64,000 bases of DNA from Metaphire vulgaris (lineage: Eukaryota > Annelida > Clitellata > Crassiclitellata > Megascolecidae): NCBI GenBank assembly GCA_018105865.1, contig CM030832.1:15542919-15606918 (forward strand), read 5' to 3'. A model generated the notes under the pieces. It saw only the letters and a list, made by a program, of their open reading frames with translations. It searched no databases and was not told the origin of the DNA. This document shows, one piece after another, positions 23,174 through 32,472 of this stretch (the first letter of the stretch is position 1; every line of letters begins with the position of its first letter). The translations under genes and the position numbers were made by a program.

Positions 23174-26100
23174 ACACAGACATGGGTCAATTACAATTAT
23201 AATTGTAATTCAATTGTAATTAATTACATTTGGCCAATGTAATTGTAATTGACCTGTGGAAAGCTCAATTACTTGTAATTGTAATTGTCATGTGTGTAAT
23301 TGTAATTGAGCTATTGTAATTGTTTTACCCAATTACAGGAATGTGAGTTTTATAAGTTCTAATATTAGCGTATTAGCATGTATGAGCCGATGTCTTGTCA
23401 GTCTATGAATGTATGGCAGTGAATACAGTGGATGGTTAGTGAATTGTCAAAGCACAACGGTTATTGGTAAATGGACTCGCTGCTCTGGTTAGTTGCCGTG
23501 CAAAATTTACTTATTTACTTTTACTGCCTTTCAAATTGAAAGGAACCAGCGTATCATTTGTTTACTTTCTGTGTTCTGCGGCTGCGCTTTTTGTCAATAA
23601 AGGTTTAATGCCAGTAAAGATGAGCGTAAATCAAGCAGGAGTAATATGGAATTATTTTGAAAAGTCTGATGACTTTAATAATGCTGTTTCCAATGCAAAT
23701 GTTAAAGTGAAGTGCCGGTTGTGCGGTGAATTAGTGTCATGCTCTAAAAAGGCTACTCAATTTGTTGACTCATTTGCAGGTTTGTGAAACTTTGTGTTAT
23801 GGTTTCTTGAAATCGGCCGTAGCATATGACTTTGTTGATCTAATTTATCTTAATTATTTTAGACACTTAAGTTTATTAAAAGAAGCAGAAAGAGGAATGA
23901 AAAGTAATTTTAATTGTAATTGACACCTTTGTAATTGTAATTGTAATTGATCCCAATGTAATTGGCTGTAATTGTAATTGACCAAACTCCATATAATTGT
24001 AATGTAATTGTAATTGCTTAACCTCTTCCAGGGGTTCGTCATTTTAACGGCGGCGGAAATCATAGCTTACAGGGAACGCCGTTTTAAAACGGCGTGCTAG
24101 ATAAGCATGTGTGTACCGCGGACATAAGATTTTTACATCTATCCAACGCGCCAATTGATTTAGTTACCATCCATTCGATAGGCGGCAGCACCGTTTTCGA
24201 TATTGTTCCCTATATAAGCAAAGGATAATGGCTGTTAACGACCAAGGCTGGAAAATGTATAGGAAAAATCTTCAGCCGGAGGCTAGAAAGGCCATAACTA
24301 CGCCAAATATGGTCCGATCTTCAAAATTTTTGCACTATTCTGTTCCAATTACACTCCTCTAAAACTCTCTCGCTCACAGTTGGGGGGTCACCGCTGAAAA
24401 TTTTTTTTATTGAGCTTTGAAAATATTTTGTTGGGGAGGGTCCGATTTTGGGGTGTAGAGTGGACCCTACCCCCCAATTTTTTTTTGCACGGATGGTTCG
24501 AAAGACCAATAAAAATGCTCATCAATGGTGCAAACCGCATCTTTCTAGCTTCTATATAGCCTGAAATATACTGAGTTCGGTTTTTCACATTGAAAAAAAG
24601 ACGTTGCGTAATTGTCATTTCAGCGAGCAATGGGTACTAGGGTAGGAAAATTCATAACTACCCCAAATATGGTCCGATCTTCAAAATTGTTGCACTATTC
24701 TGTTCCAATTACATCTCCCTACTACTTTCTCGCTCACATTTGGGGGGTTACCGCTGAAGACGTTTTGATATTGACCTTTAAACAAAATTTGAAAAAATGT
24801 TGGGGAGGGGTCCGATTTTAGGGTGTAGAGTGGTCCTACCCCCAACTTTTTTCTTTTGGCACAGATGGATAGAAAGAGCAATAAAAATGCTCAATGACGG
24901 TGCAAACCGCATCTTTCTAGCTTCTATATAGCCTGAAATATAGTAAGTTTATAACGTATATGTTCACGTTTTCATATGAACGCCTTTTCAAAAAATTAAT
25001 TCCCCTGTGGGGGGATGACTTTAAAAATTTAATTCCCCCTTTAAAAGGTTAAAACGTAATTGACCCATGTCTGATCTACAGACATGGGTCAAGAGTTTGA
25101 CACTTTTTTGCTGGTCATTTCGTTTCATCAAATGCTTTCATATAAAATGTTTTAAAATTCTATGAATTATACAGGGTGTGTCAGAAAAAAACCAGCAGAA
25201 AAACTACGATTTCTTAAAAATTCCTAAATAGATTTCTATCAAAATTTCAATACGTGTACATCACATATTTCCCCACCTTTCTGTATATAAATTTCATCTC
25301 TTTTTTATGTAATTTGGCCATATTGCGAGATATCAAAGTCAAACTTCAATTTTTACTACTCAGTCGCAGCATGACATGCCTAAATATCTAGCTTCACATA
25401 AATTTGATTTCATGTCAATGTTGGTAGTAGTTATAGTAGTAGTGGTAGTAGTAGTAAAGTTTAAATCGAACGCAATTTTTTTAAATTTTAAATTCTGAGA
25501 ATTCGACATAACAAGAAAAGTTCGATTTAAACTTTCAAAATGGGTAAAATATCGAATGAAGATGCAAATTCAGACATTGTGGAAGCTTGGCTTTGGATAC
25601 CGAACAATTTTTGCAAAATATCCTGTAAAAGGATAGAACCTTTATTCGGTGAAGATATTTGCAAACGGGTCAATGAACTTGGATCTGCAACCAATCGAAA
25701 ACTTTTCTTGTATCGAATTTTGTGAATTTAAAAACAGTTTTAAAAAAACTTGTGCTCGATTTAAACTTACTACTACTACTACCACCACCACCACCACCAC
25801 CACCACCACCACCACCACCACCATTGATATGAATCCAAATTTATGTGAAGCTAAATATTTAGGCCTGTCATGCTGCGACTGAGTATTATAAATCGAAGTT
25901 TGACTGATATCTCATAATATGGACACCATACATGCAAATGAGATGAAAATTAGCAGAAAGGTGGGGAAATAATTATGTGCTGTACACATTTGGCAATTTT
26001 GATGGAAATATATTTAGGAATTTTTAAGAAATCATAGTTTTTCTGCTGGGTTTTTTTTGGAGACACCCTGTATATTATATATAGTGTATATGTTTTGCTG

Positions 26101-26372
26101 TATTAGCTTTCAAATAATGTTTAACTAAAATATTATTATAATGTCTAGTGGTTAGTTTTTTATATATCTGTCTAGATTTGACCAATGCAACTAACAGTGA
26201 TGACAATCAGAGTGATGTCTTGCTTTGCAAAATCTGCATGGATAAAATGGCAAATACTGTGTTCTTACCTTGTGTGCATCTCCTTTGCTGTGAAGATTGT
26301 GCTCCAGTAATCTTGGAATGCCCCGTTTGTCGTGGAATTATCAACGACACTCTGAAAATCTACATTCCATAA
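14472..26372 (+). CDS. XIAP: XIAP-like inhibitor of apoptosis, three BIR domains plus RING (six coding exons, 481 aa)
   Basis: Exons 14472-15185, 15506-15638 (or from 15503), 17943-18116, 20605-20742, 22726-22815 and 26176-26372 join with matching phases (0, then 1 at every later junction) into 1446 nt. IAPs bind caspases and IAP-binding-motif proteins through BIR domains and act as E3 ubiquitin ligases through the RING, in the cytosol. BIR1 is about residues 5-72 (zinc ligands C43, C46, H63, C70), BIR2 about 140-205 (C175, C178, H195, C202), BIR3 about 254-320 (C290, C293, H310, C317). The RING is 434-469 (CKIC, PCVH, CCEDC, CPVC). Residues 341-416 are Ser-rich, with no UBA domain I can recognise, unlike vertebrate XIAP. 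Length is close to XIAP (about 497). BIR3 keeps the groove pattern VLRNWSLEDDPW...HAVWYPGC. It could equally be called a BIRC2/3-like IAP, but no CARD is present. Confidence 0.9.
15506..15638 (+). CDS. XIAP: IAP exon 2: first half of BIR3
   Basis: The acceptor is TTCTGCAGCAG, a NAGNAG site, so the exon may start at 15503 (adding Gln) or 15506. The peptide includes HRRSSFANHLHLLRIQNPDS and FAVAGFYYV, the first helix and loop of a BIR. Donor G|GTGAGC at 15639, phase 1. Too short and stop-limited to stand out as an open frame. Confidence 0.85.
15754..15860. mobile_element. Degenerate TTAA-type miniature element (left end and core)
   Basis: TTAACCCCTTTTTCGGG, then TTTGCATCCAGTTTACATTATGTTA, parallel the element at 36041-36113. 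The right terminus is not clear. Confidence 0.4.
16115..16188. mobile_element. 74-bp piggyBac-type mini-MITE
   Basis: CCCCTTAACTGGG / CCCAGTTAAGGGG inverted ends between TTAA at 16111-16114 and 16189-16192. An inner hairpin (GACGGCTCTGAGCCGTC) gives a dumbbell-like fold. Confidence 0.75.
16925..17335 (+). pseudogene. Degenerate non-LTR retrotransposon RT C-terminal fragment
   Basis: Fragments SKLDYCGSLFAGLPS, VVHRSAAEVIADVRRRDHNI and SVLHWLTAQVRFLVL follow the usual LDYCNSLLAGLP ... RDHITPVL.SLHWLP order in several frames. It lies in IAP intron 2 in the sense orientation and is broken by many stops. Confidence 0.75.
17336..17942. other. Remainder of IAP intron 2
   Basis: A 22-base near-duplicate (AAATTTTCTAAGG(C)TGG at about 17527-17570) is the only structure noted. 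No gene was seen. Confidence 0.5.
17943..18116 (+). CDS. XIAP: IAP exon 3: second half of BIR3
   Basis: Acceptor TATTCTTAG, donor AAGA|GTAATG, phase 1 to 1. The peptide GPADTVKCFSCDGVLRNWS then LEDDPWIEHAVWYPGCNFL carries the four zinc ligands and the Trp that lines the IAP-binding-motif groove. Its tail, SDKGSRFCRSYIETKRAIK, resembles the segment after BIR3 in XIAP. Confidence 0.9.
18393..18798. mobile_element. hAT-like MITE, 406 bp
   Basis: Ends CAGAGGCGTAGCGTCC and GCATGCTACGCCACTG. Duplications CATTAGAG (18385-18392) and CATTAAAG (18799-18806). The interior has repeated GGGCGGCA..., GCGACGACCTTTTTTTT blocks. Lies in IAP intron 3. Confidence 0.8.
18807..20356. other. IAP intron 3, mostly featureless
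   Basis: Only a 22-nt cryptic exon-like segment (19177-19198: acceptor CTGAAG, donor G|GTAAGG) attracted attention. No transposon or gene was recognised. Confidence 0.5.
20357..20490 (-). mobile_element. tRNA-derived SINE head (minus strand)
   Basis: The minus strand reads GGGGTGGGAAGATTGCAGAG then GAGATCGAGTCCTGCCAGAG and CCCTAAGGCTGACCAGCCTT. It is the same order as the SINEs at 45790 and 57820, with a B-box-like GATCGAGTCC. The 3' half is missing. Confidence 0.65.
20605..20742 (+). CDS. XIAP: IAP exon 4: linker
   Basis: Acceptor TTATTTGTCAG, donor CTCTG|GTTGGT, 138 nt, phase 1 to 1. Encodes (M)SIDLEKRQPEHIKDLTIQN and a Ser-rich end (YLSSSTSSLQLS). No known domain. It was chosen because it is the only open segment in the region that keeps the phase between BIR3 and the RING. 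Confidence 0.7.
21284..21723. mobile_element. hAT-like MITE, 440 bp (TAGGGCTGCACCGAATA)
   Basis: Inverted ends TAGGGCTGCACCGAATA / TATTCGGTGCAGCCCTA, with a perfect 8-bp duplication ATACCTTG at 21276-21283 and 21724-21731. It carries repeated TATTCG motifs. Lies in IAP intron 4. Confidence 0.9.
21732..22725. other. Remainder of IAP intron 4 with a (CTA)n tract
   Basis: (CTA)n/(CCG) mixed trinucleotide tract at 22100-22168. Otherwise open frames without recognisable motifs. Confidence 0.55.
22726..22815 (+). CDS. XIAP: IAP exon 5: Ser-rich linker
   Basis: Acceptor CTTGTCCAG, donor GAAG|GTATAC, 90 nt, phase 1 to 1. Encodes (A)SNVDAAVSSHSPGASSSPNL then DKHLKIKDE. A disordered-looking linker before the RING exon. 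Symmetric phase means it can be skipped without a frameshift. Confidence 0.7.
23127..23170. repeat. (TA)n microsatellite
   Basis: Over 40 bases of TA, directly left of the hAT composite. Confidence 0.95.
23464..23787 (+). pseudogene. hAT transposase N-terminal remnant (BED zinc finger)
   Basis: About 107 codons. From residue 57 on, NQAGVIWNYFEKSDDF then VKCRLCGELV shows the W..YF and C-x2-C of BED fingers. The His ligands and the entire RNase H-like catalytic domain are absent. The frame may have continued over the donor-like CAG|GTTTGTG at 23779. Explains the element's origin from an autonomous hAT. Confidence 0.6.
24022..25048. mobile_element. piggyBac-type MITE, 1.03 kb, with internal tandem units
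   Basis: TTAA at 24018-24021 and 25049-25052; ends CCTCTTCCAGGGG / CCCCCTTTAAAAGG. Inside, a unit of about 355 bp (ATGGTCCGATCTTCAAAATT ... CTTCTATATAGCCTGAAATAT) occurs twice, about 24305-24570 and 24665-24935. The same double-unit layout, inverted, is in the copy at 56423-57502. Confidence 0.75.
25172..26070. mobile_element. Tc1/mariner-like foldback element, 899 bp
   Basis: CAGGGTGTGTCAGAAAAAAA ... GGAGACACCCTG between TA dinucleotides (25170-25171, 26071-26072). The arms are about 300 bp inverted copies, each carrying a GTA/ACC trinucleotide tract (25425-25455; 25770-25823). The centre has a 61-codon frame (25540-25725) of unknown nature. Lies in IAP intron 5. Confidence 0.8.
26176..26372 (+). 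CDS. XIAP: IAP exon 6: RING finger and stop
   Basis: Acceptor CTGTCTAG at 26168-26175, then phase 1 into (D)LTNATNSDDNQSDVLLCKIC. The RING ligands are CKIC, PCVH, CCEDC and CPVC. It ends LKIYIP and TAA 26370-26372, the typical IAP layout with the RING at the extreme C-terminus (dimerisation tail). Expected to recruit UbcH5-type E2 enzymes. Confidence 0.95.
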
Positions 26373-26568
26373 ATGCATTATGACATTTTTTTGCTTTATC
26401 AGGTTCAAGTTTGACAGTAATCAGGAATAGGCTTATGGACGTTAAACCACTCATGAGAATTAGATTTTATTTTGCTGGTTGGAAATGGTCTGCAGGACTA
26501 TGGAGAGATTTTGAGAGGAAGGAAATTTTTCTAGGCCCAAGAAACGTAAAGGGCCCCATTAACCTTCC

Positions 26569-26613
26569 ATATTACCTTCCATTAGCATGACAAATGCTAA
26601 TGGAAGGTAATAT
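26569..26613. repeat. Perfect 19-bp hairpin downstream of the IAP stop
   Basis: ATATTACCTTCCATTAGCA (26569-26587), loop TGACAAA, and its exact reverse complement (26595-26613). It lies about 200 bases after the stop codon, so it may fall in the IAP 3' UTR, and it touches the left end of the hAT-like element at 26621. Confidence 0.85.
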
Positions 26614-26620
26614 ATCACGT

Positions 26621-27489
26621 TAGAGATGCGGGTACAGAAAACTGCCTACCCTACCCGTGCCGAAAAAAAAACTTTTACCCTACCCGTACCTGCTAGCGCT
26701 ATACCCTACCCGACCCGCACCCGTGCAGCTGCTGTATCCGTACCCATACGGTACCCGACATTGGTTGGAATTTGGATTTTTTGGAGTTGGACCCGTGAGC
26801 ATGGTGCGTGTAATGAGTACAAGCCTACAAGGACCTGTACAACACGTACCTGCGTACCCGTATCCGTTCCTAGAAACTATAGAGAGGCAACAATGAAATA
26901 GTAATAGTAAAAATAAATTCTAGTACTTAGGAATATAAATTCTAGTACTTATGAATCAGGATAATCCACTTGGCAAATAGTAGGCCCTGGTTCTGAAGTC
27001 TGGAGTCTGGACTACTGGTTGGTAACATTGTGTAATAAAACTAGTCAGCTAGCCTAAGTCTACATGAATGTCGGACATGGATTAGAACTTCTAGAAGACT
27101 CGATGGGCTTGTTTAAAATATTTAGTAGATATAATTTATCTATGAGCAGGCATTAGAGCTCAAGTTAAACAACAAAACTTTACCAGAAGAACTTTCTCGG
27201 TCAAAGAGTCCTTGGAGGAGTCAGAGGAGGCCATTATAGATTTATTACTGATGATGTCGGATGACGTCATCTGTATTTCATTTATGTTTTCAGTAAGTAA
27301 AATGCATGCTGTCAGACAAACTGAACGTGATATACAAGTTACACTAATACACTTCACTCAATATAATTTTTCGGGTAAAAACGGGTATACCCGTACCCAT
27401 AGCGCTATACCCGTAGCCGAAAAATGTGTACCCTACCCGCACCCGCGGGTAGGGTATACCTATGGTACGGGTATACTCGCACATCTCTA
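26621..27489. mobile_element. hAT-like element, 869 bp (TAGAGATGCGGGTA)
   Basis: Ends TAGAGATGCGGGTA and TACTCGCACATCTCTA, with subterminal repeats of TACCCGTACC / GGGTAGGGTA. The flanks TATCACGT and ATGTACGT match only partly. The interior has no recognisable transposase. Confidence 0.65.
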
Positions 27490-27685
27490 ATGTACGTCTG
27501 GTTAAGACATGTTCTAGCCAGGCTCCATTAAGGCTCTCGATGGAGCTGGTGATCTGGATCTGCCCGCTGAGATGAAGTATTGACAGGGCATTGATTGAAC
27601 TAATTCAAAGATGTTCATTAATTGGAACATCTCAACAGCTCATGGTGAATCATTGACAAGTTTAAGCAAAACTCTACTTAATAAT

Positions 27686-28000
27686 CATCATCATCATCAT
27701 CATCATTTTTTTGCTCTCTCTGCGAACTCTTAGCGGCAATAGCTAAACACAAAATGTTTCCAAGAAGTTCTATCTTCTGTTAATTGTCTTCCTTATACAA
27801 TTGAAATTCCTTTCATGTTCATGTCTTCTCTGATGTTGTCCATCCAATTTTTCCTGGGTCTTCCTCTTCCTTTATTTCCTTCTATTTCAGTGTAGAGTGC
27901 CTTGTATGGTAGTCTCCTTTCACCCATTCTGTTGACATGTCCATACCAGTTGAGTCTTTTCCTTCTGATTTTGTCGATACTTAATAATAACATAATAATA
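27686..28000 (-). pseudogene. RTE/BovB-like retrotransposon 3' fragment with an (ATG)n tail
   Basis: The minus strand encodes DKIRRKRLNWYGHVNRMGER then GRGRPRKNWMDNIREDMN, the common C-terminus of RTE-type RT proteins. It is followed by a (CAT)n tract at 27686-27706, which reads (ATG)n on the element's strand. The upstream part is absent. Confidence 0.8.
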
Positions 28001-28024
28001 ATTGTCGATACTTAATAATAACTT

Positions 28025-28080
28025 AAGCAAGGTTTAAAGTGGTTCAAGAGGTTCAGCCCTGTGTGAGAACCACTATGTTT
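28025..28080. mobile_element. SINE tail fragment
   Basis: AGGTTTAAAGTGGTTCAAGAGG then CCTGTGTGAGAACCACTA parallels the tail of the SINE at 37290-37420. Confidence 0.4.
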
Positions 28081-28388
28081 TGCCCATCCAATCTAGTATA
28101 CTATAGTACTAAGGTTTATTTTGAAATCATTTATACTAGTAGCCATTACTATCATCTTGTCCAATTCATTCCATCTGGCTACCACTCTTGCACTGAAAAA
28201 TGCTCACTCTTGTGCTAAAAAAATGCTGTGAACACAATGCTTTAAATGTGGGCATACCAATGTTTTGCAAAGTCTTATTATTGCATACTTTTTCTCTGCT
28301 CACTACCATTCTTTTGATCATACTTAGAATTCTATTGGCATTCTTAGCTGCCTCTACACATTGTCTAGATCTATATATCTATCTAGAT

Positions 28389-28734
28389 CAGTGCTTCCCT
28401 AAGTGGTGGTCTGTGGCACGAGTCAAGAAACTAAGCAAATTTGATCAACCTTAAGCAAATTTGATAAACCTTTAAATACCGGACCACCTTGCAAATTAAA
28501 CAGTTACTGTTAGTTGTTCAAAGGTTTTTTGTTATTAGTAAAATGCTAACATTTGCAACATTTCCACATATACAGAGCGAAGAGAACAATATGGAATAGG
28601 TTAAACATGCATATATTTCACGACATATTTAGGACCATATTAAAGGAAGAAAAACTTTTCAAATGGCACCACTCCCTGGTGCAATAGGAAAATGTTCTAC
28701 CGGTCTGCTAACCTTAAATGTTTGGGAAACATTG
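28389..28734. mobile_element. hAT-like MITE, 346 bp, nested in the CR1 remnant
   Basis: Ends CAGTGCTTCCCTAAGT and ATGTTTGGGAAACATTG. Duplications ATCTAGAT (28381-28388) and GTCTAGAT (28735-28742). The CR1 peptide continues across it, so it inserted after the CR1. Confidence 0.8.
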
Positions 28735-28850
28735 GTCTAGATGGCTTTAAACTGTTATGCATGATGACCCCTAGATCTTTCTCCTCAGTTGTAACTTTTA
28801 GTCCCTTCCTACATAGCTCAAACTCGTGATCTACGGTACTCTCTTCTTCC

Positions 28851-29548
28851 CAAGTAAGTAAGTAAAATCTCATAAATTTATATAACGCTTTGAAAGGTAG
28901 TACAGTGGTAACCTCTTATTCTTTTGTGCTTAATCTTTTTTGAAATAGCTATAGGAAAGATGGGTTGTCTGTCGGGCGAAAGTCAGTGTATCTATGAGAC
29001 AGCGGGGCGGGTTGCTATAGCTATGGAAGAAATGACTTTTGGAATAGGAAGGTTAGGTCTAGACCTGAAGACTTGAGGAGATAGTGGAAGAATTAGAGGA
29101 GAGGAGGAATCAGAGTTTGTTGTTTGTCCATGGTGTAGGCTGCAGAGGGAAGCTGGATTTGAGTTCCAAAGTTCTGGTGCAGCATACAAGAAAACTCGGT
29201 TGCAGATTTTGAGAGTTGCTTGATTTAATGGGCATGAGAGCTTGAGATGAGATGATGATCGTGTAGGTCCAGGAGGCTGAGACATTAAGAGTTTTGCAGG
29301 TAGACAGGTTTTGATGAATGGAGTGAATTGTATGTGATCATTATTATCTTGTACTGAATGCATTTGGAAATTTTGAGCCAGTTCAGTGACTTCTGTATAG
29401 GTGAGATATGGCACAAGTTTGGAGATTTAGTTGCCGCTCGGGCTAGTGCATTTTGAATGGATTGTAATTTGTTGATGGAGGTCTTTGGAGGGCTGTAGTA
29501 GAGTGTGTTGCATTAGTCTAATTCAGAATGGACTATTGCATCACTGAA
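28851..29548 (-). pseudogene. LINE 3' end (minus strand) with a (TTAC)n tail, nested in the CR1
   Basis: The plus strand begins (GTAA)n, which is a (TTAC)n tail in element sense. The minus-strand frame holds NRVFLYAAPELWNSNPASLC and SPQVFRSRPNLPIPK, the conserved RT C-terminal APxLWNxLP ... FRSxLKTxLF pattern. Related copy at 32473-32870. Confidence 0.75.
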
Positions 29549-30301
29549 CATATATCTGTATTATAAAGCATTTGCCAATACACTGATCACTAAGATAGTC
29601 TTTTAAAGTCTTCTTGTAAAACTTTTGCCTGTACTTCACTATCACTCTGTTCACACAGTTTTGTGCCATCAGCAAATTTTGAAATTTTTGATATTATATC
29701 ATCATAAATGTCATGGATATATATTAAAACAGCAGAGATCCCAACACTTAACCTTGTGGCATCCCACTTGTAACCTCAAATGCTTTTGCAGAGTCCAGTT
29801 ATATATTAGGTCAACTGCTTTTCCCTCATTTCACTTGTCATAAATCTCTTAAAAGCCTAGTATGCTTGTTAAGCAAGGTCTTCCCTTAAGAAACCCTTGC
29901 TGGCTATCCTTTAAAATCGTGTGTCTGATAAGATGATCCAACAACTTTGCTTTTACTAATTTTTCCAGAACTTTACATTGTACACAGATCAAACACACTG
30001 GCCTATAATTTTCTGACTCCCTGCAGTTGCCCTTTTTGAGTATAGGAATGAATACTGCATCCCTCATTTCGCTTGTCATAAATGTCCTCTTAAAAGCCTA
30101 GTATGCTTGTTAAGCAAGGTCTTCCCTTAAGAAACCCTTGCTGGCTATCCTTTAAAATCTTGTGTCTGATAAGATGATCCAAAGCCGTCACTATGGCAGA
30201 AATTTATTTTGACATTTTTGAGAATGAATGTATCGCACTAAGGCAGCAATTTATTTTTGTAGAATGAATATTAGCTTTGAAGACAAACAGAGGGTTTGGT
30301 C

Positions 30302-30567
30302 CAGGGCTGGAAAATCAGATTTTAAAAAACCTAGGTTTATAAAAAAACTCAATTTCCCAAAAAGGTCGAATTTTAGTTTTTTTGTTTTTAAGTTGAAGAA
30401 CGAAAATATCCCATCTTTAATGCTCTAAAAGTGTTACTCTCTGCAGACAGGCAGCAGAATACATTTGAAAACAATATAGAGAAGGGTCTATGGGTTTTGA
30501 CATGCCAAACATTAAAACCTAAAAGCCTACATTTCTTTTTTTAAAGCCCAGGTTTTTTCCAGCTCTG
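30302..30567. mobile_element. hAT-like MITE, 266 bp
   Basis: Ends CAGGGCTGGAAAATC and TTTTTTCCAGCTCTG. Flanks GTTTGGTC and GTCTAGTC match at 6 of 8 positions. The arms carry AACCTAGGTTT / AGCCCAGGTTT. Confidence 0.65.
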
Positions 30568-30929
30568 GTCTAGTCAGAACACTGGGGTTAATCAAGAATT
30601 CCTGTTCACTAAATGTTTTTCATAGCAATTTAAGCTCATTGTGTTGATGTTACTCTGTTGAATTGACATGCTTCAAGTTTTGTGAAAATTTACTCTTGTG
30701 AAATTTTCATTTTTATATTATTCATTGGCAGGTTGTTAATTTTATTTGATCCATTTAAAATCAAAATGTTTGTTATACCCAGTATATGAACAGTTGCTTT
30801 CATTTATGCCTACAAGTATTTGTACTATAAGATTGTATAATTCATGCCTTGATATGTCTACAGTACTTGCCAAATATGGTCAGAGATGAAGTTTTTAATG
30901 CCTAGTGAAACACTCTTTATAGCTTTTAT

Positions 30930-31130
30930 CAGTAGCATAGCCACGGGGTTGTTTGGGGTTGTTCAAACAACCCCATTTTAAAAAATATGACCAACACAAT
31001 TTATGTAAATCCGTTGACTTTTGGTTGAAGGAGCAGTAGTGGGGGAGGGAGAGCAGCCGCGGCTTCAGTGTTCAGTTGCATAGTGCCTCCAGTTAACAAC
31101 CCCACTTTGCATAAGCTGGCTATGCCACTG
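30930..31130. mobile_element. hAT-like MITE, 201 bp
   Basis: Ends CAGTAGCATAGCCACGGGG and AGCTGGCTATGCCACTG, with a perfect 8-bp duplication GCTTTTAT at 30922-30929 and 31131-31138. Confidence 0.9.
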
Positions 31131-31138
31131 GCTTTTAT

Positions 31139-31965
31139 AACTTTATAAACTTTATAATCACTCTCTGAAGAAGTGAGAAAATAAAGCTCAGTAAATATAA
31201 ATTATGTTCTATTTTATTCTTATGAGTCTCCAATTTTAAAGTTTTAAAAATTCTTAAAATTACTTTATATATTAAGTTACATAATATTTTACTGGTGCGC
31301 ATGGGAATTTGAGTGCATTATCACTATGCTTGTTAATGTTCAATATTTAAATTTGCTGCAGCCTAGAAGGAGAAGTATTTAATGTGTAGGTCTACTGTAT
31401 CCATCATACAAATAATATGCTCATGTACTATGTTACATGCTCAAACAAGGATGTGCACTGTTCAGAGTTTGATGAGAGATATGAAAAACCAGTGGGGCTA
31501 ATACTCCCATTGCTTTTATAGTGCTGTAATATATGATCACCCAAGCCTAGTGCACTTTACAACAGTGGTTTGAATTTGTATCTAAACTATGTTTTAAAAA
31601 TTAAACTGAGGATTTGTTTTGATTTTATGTACTGTATGCGTTATTTTCTGGCTCAAGACATTTAACTTGCATAACTTATGCAACGGCATTGCAGATATCA
31701 ATGTAAGGCAATTTTGTGGTGATTCGGTTTAAAAATTCTCAGTTCTTCTTTGGATCAATGCCAATTAACTATAAAATGTGGCTAAATCAAAGATAGGCTT
31801 AGCCTTACATTGTTTTTAGGCCTACTGACTAACACTAAATTGCGTTTGTGTTAAGAACTGTGTTCATGGAAGCCTATTAGCCTATTAATTAATATTATGA
31901 ACTGTTATAGTACTCACAACTTCACAAGTCGTCAACTCCATCAATATTCCAGATAATTTTGCATT
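31139..31965. other. Intergenic, no recognised feature
   Basis: AT-rich sequence without clear repeats, open frames of note or splice-bounded exons. Confidence 0.5.
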
Positions 31966-32313
31966 GGGGCTGTCCATTAATTATGTCAACAATTTTTGAC
32001 CCCCTCCTCCCTTGTCAACTGTCAACTTTCAATTGCCCCTCCCTATAATTATGCCAAAAAGTTTTGGACCCACCCCCCAAGATCAATGACAGGTCCCAAT
32101 AACATGGTTATTATTTTTTGCGGTGATGACCATTTTTTGCCATGCTTTTTTCCATTGTAATAAGTAGTATTACATGAAATTTCCTATTGTTTGATTATTT
32201 GTAAAAAGTGAAATTGTCGACGTCAACTTCTCTTAAACCCCCCTGTCAACAACTGTCAAACTTTTTCAAACCACCTTCCCCCTAAATTGTTGACGTAATT
32301 AATGGACAGCCTC
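31966..32313. mobile_element. GGGGCTGTCC-family MITE, copy 5
   Basis: Ends GGGGCTGTCCATTAATTATG and ACGTAATTAATGGACAGCCTC, with a 3-bp duplication ATT at 31963-31965 and 32314-32316. Same orientation as copies 2 and 3. Confidence 0.85.
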
Positions 32314-32472
32314 ATTAGACCAAATGTGTAGATCAGTTAGATTTAGAAGCAGCAAGGCAGCCTATAGAAAAAAATTAACTGGATAAAATAAAAGAACTAT
32401 TGGATTATGCTGATTATGACTACTAGATTTTTGGACTGCAACAGTAAATACACGTTATACACGTAACTTCTT

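Larger units (their letters stand above)
23177..25073. mobile_element. hAT composite with a BED-finger remnant and an internal TTAA element
   Basis: Ends CAGACATGGGTCAATTAC and GTAATTGACCCATGTCTG; ATCTACA is present at both flanks (23170-23176 and 25074-25080). Subterminal regions are arrays of AATTGTAATT. The left part holds an open frame with VIWNYFEKSDDF and KVKCRLCGE, as in a BED zinc finger. A second element (24022-25048) lies inside. A further partial left end (CAGACATGGGTCAA) starts at 25079. Confidence 0.75.
28140..30182 (-). pseudogene. CR1-like LINE remnant (minus strand), broken by two insertions
   Basis: Read on the minus strand from 30182: AVFIPILKKGNCRESENYRP and KVLEKLVKAKLLDHLI (RT palm 1-2), then a deletion. 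At 28810-28742 comes GLKVTTEEKDLGVIMHNSLK, and at 28360-28150 comes RQCVEAAKNANRILSMIKRM. The central RT motif is lost. It is interrupted by a hAT-like MITE (28389-28734) and another LINE's 3' end (28851-29548). A segment of about 120 bp (29822-29942) is repeated at 30060-30182. Confidence 0.8.

Noticed and set aside
25540..25725. 61-codon frame as a real small protein
   Set aside because: It sits at the centre of a foldback transposon with no recognisable domain; it is probably chance or old transposase debris.
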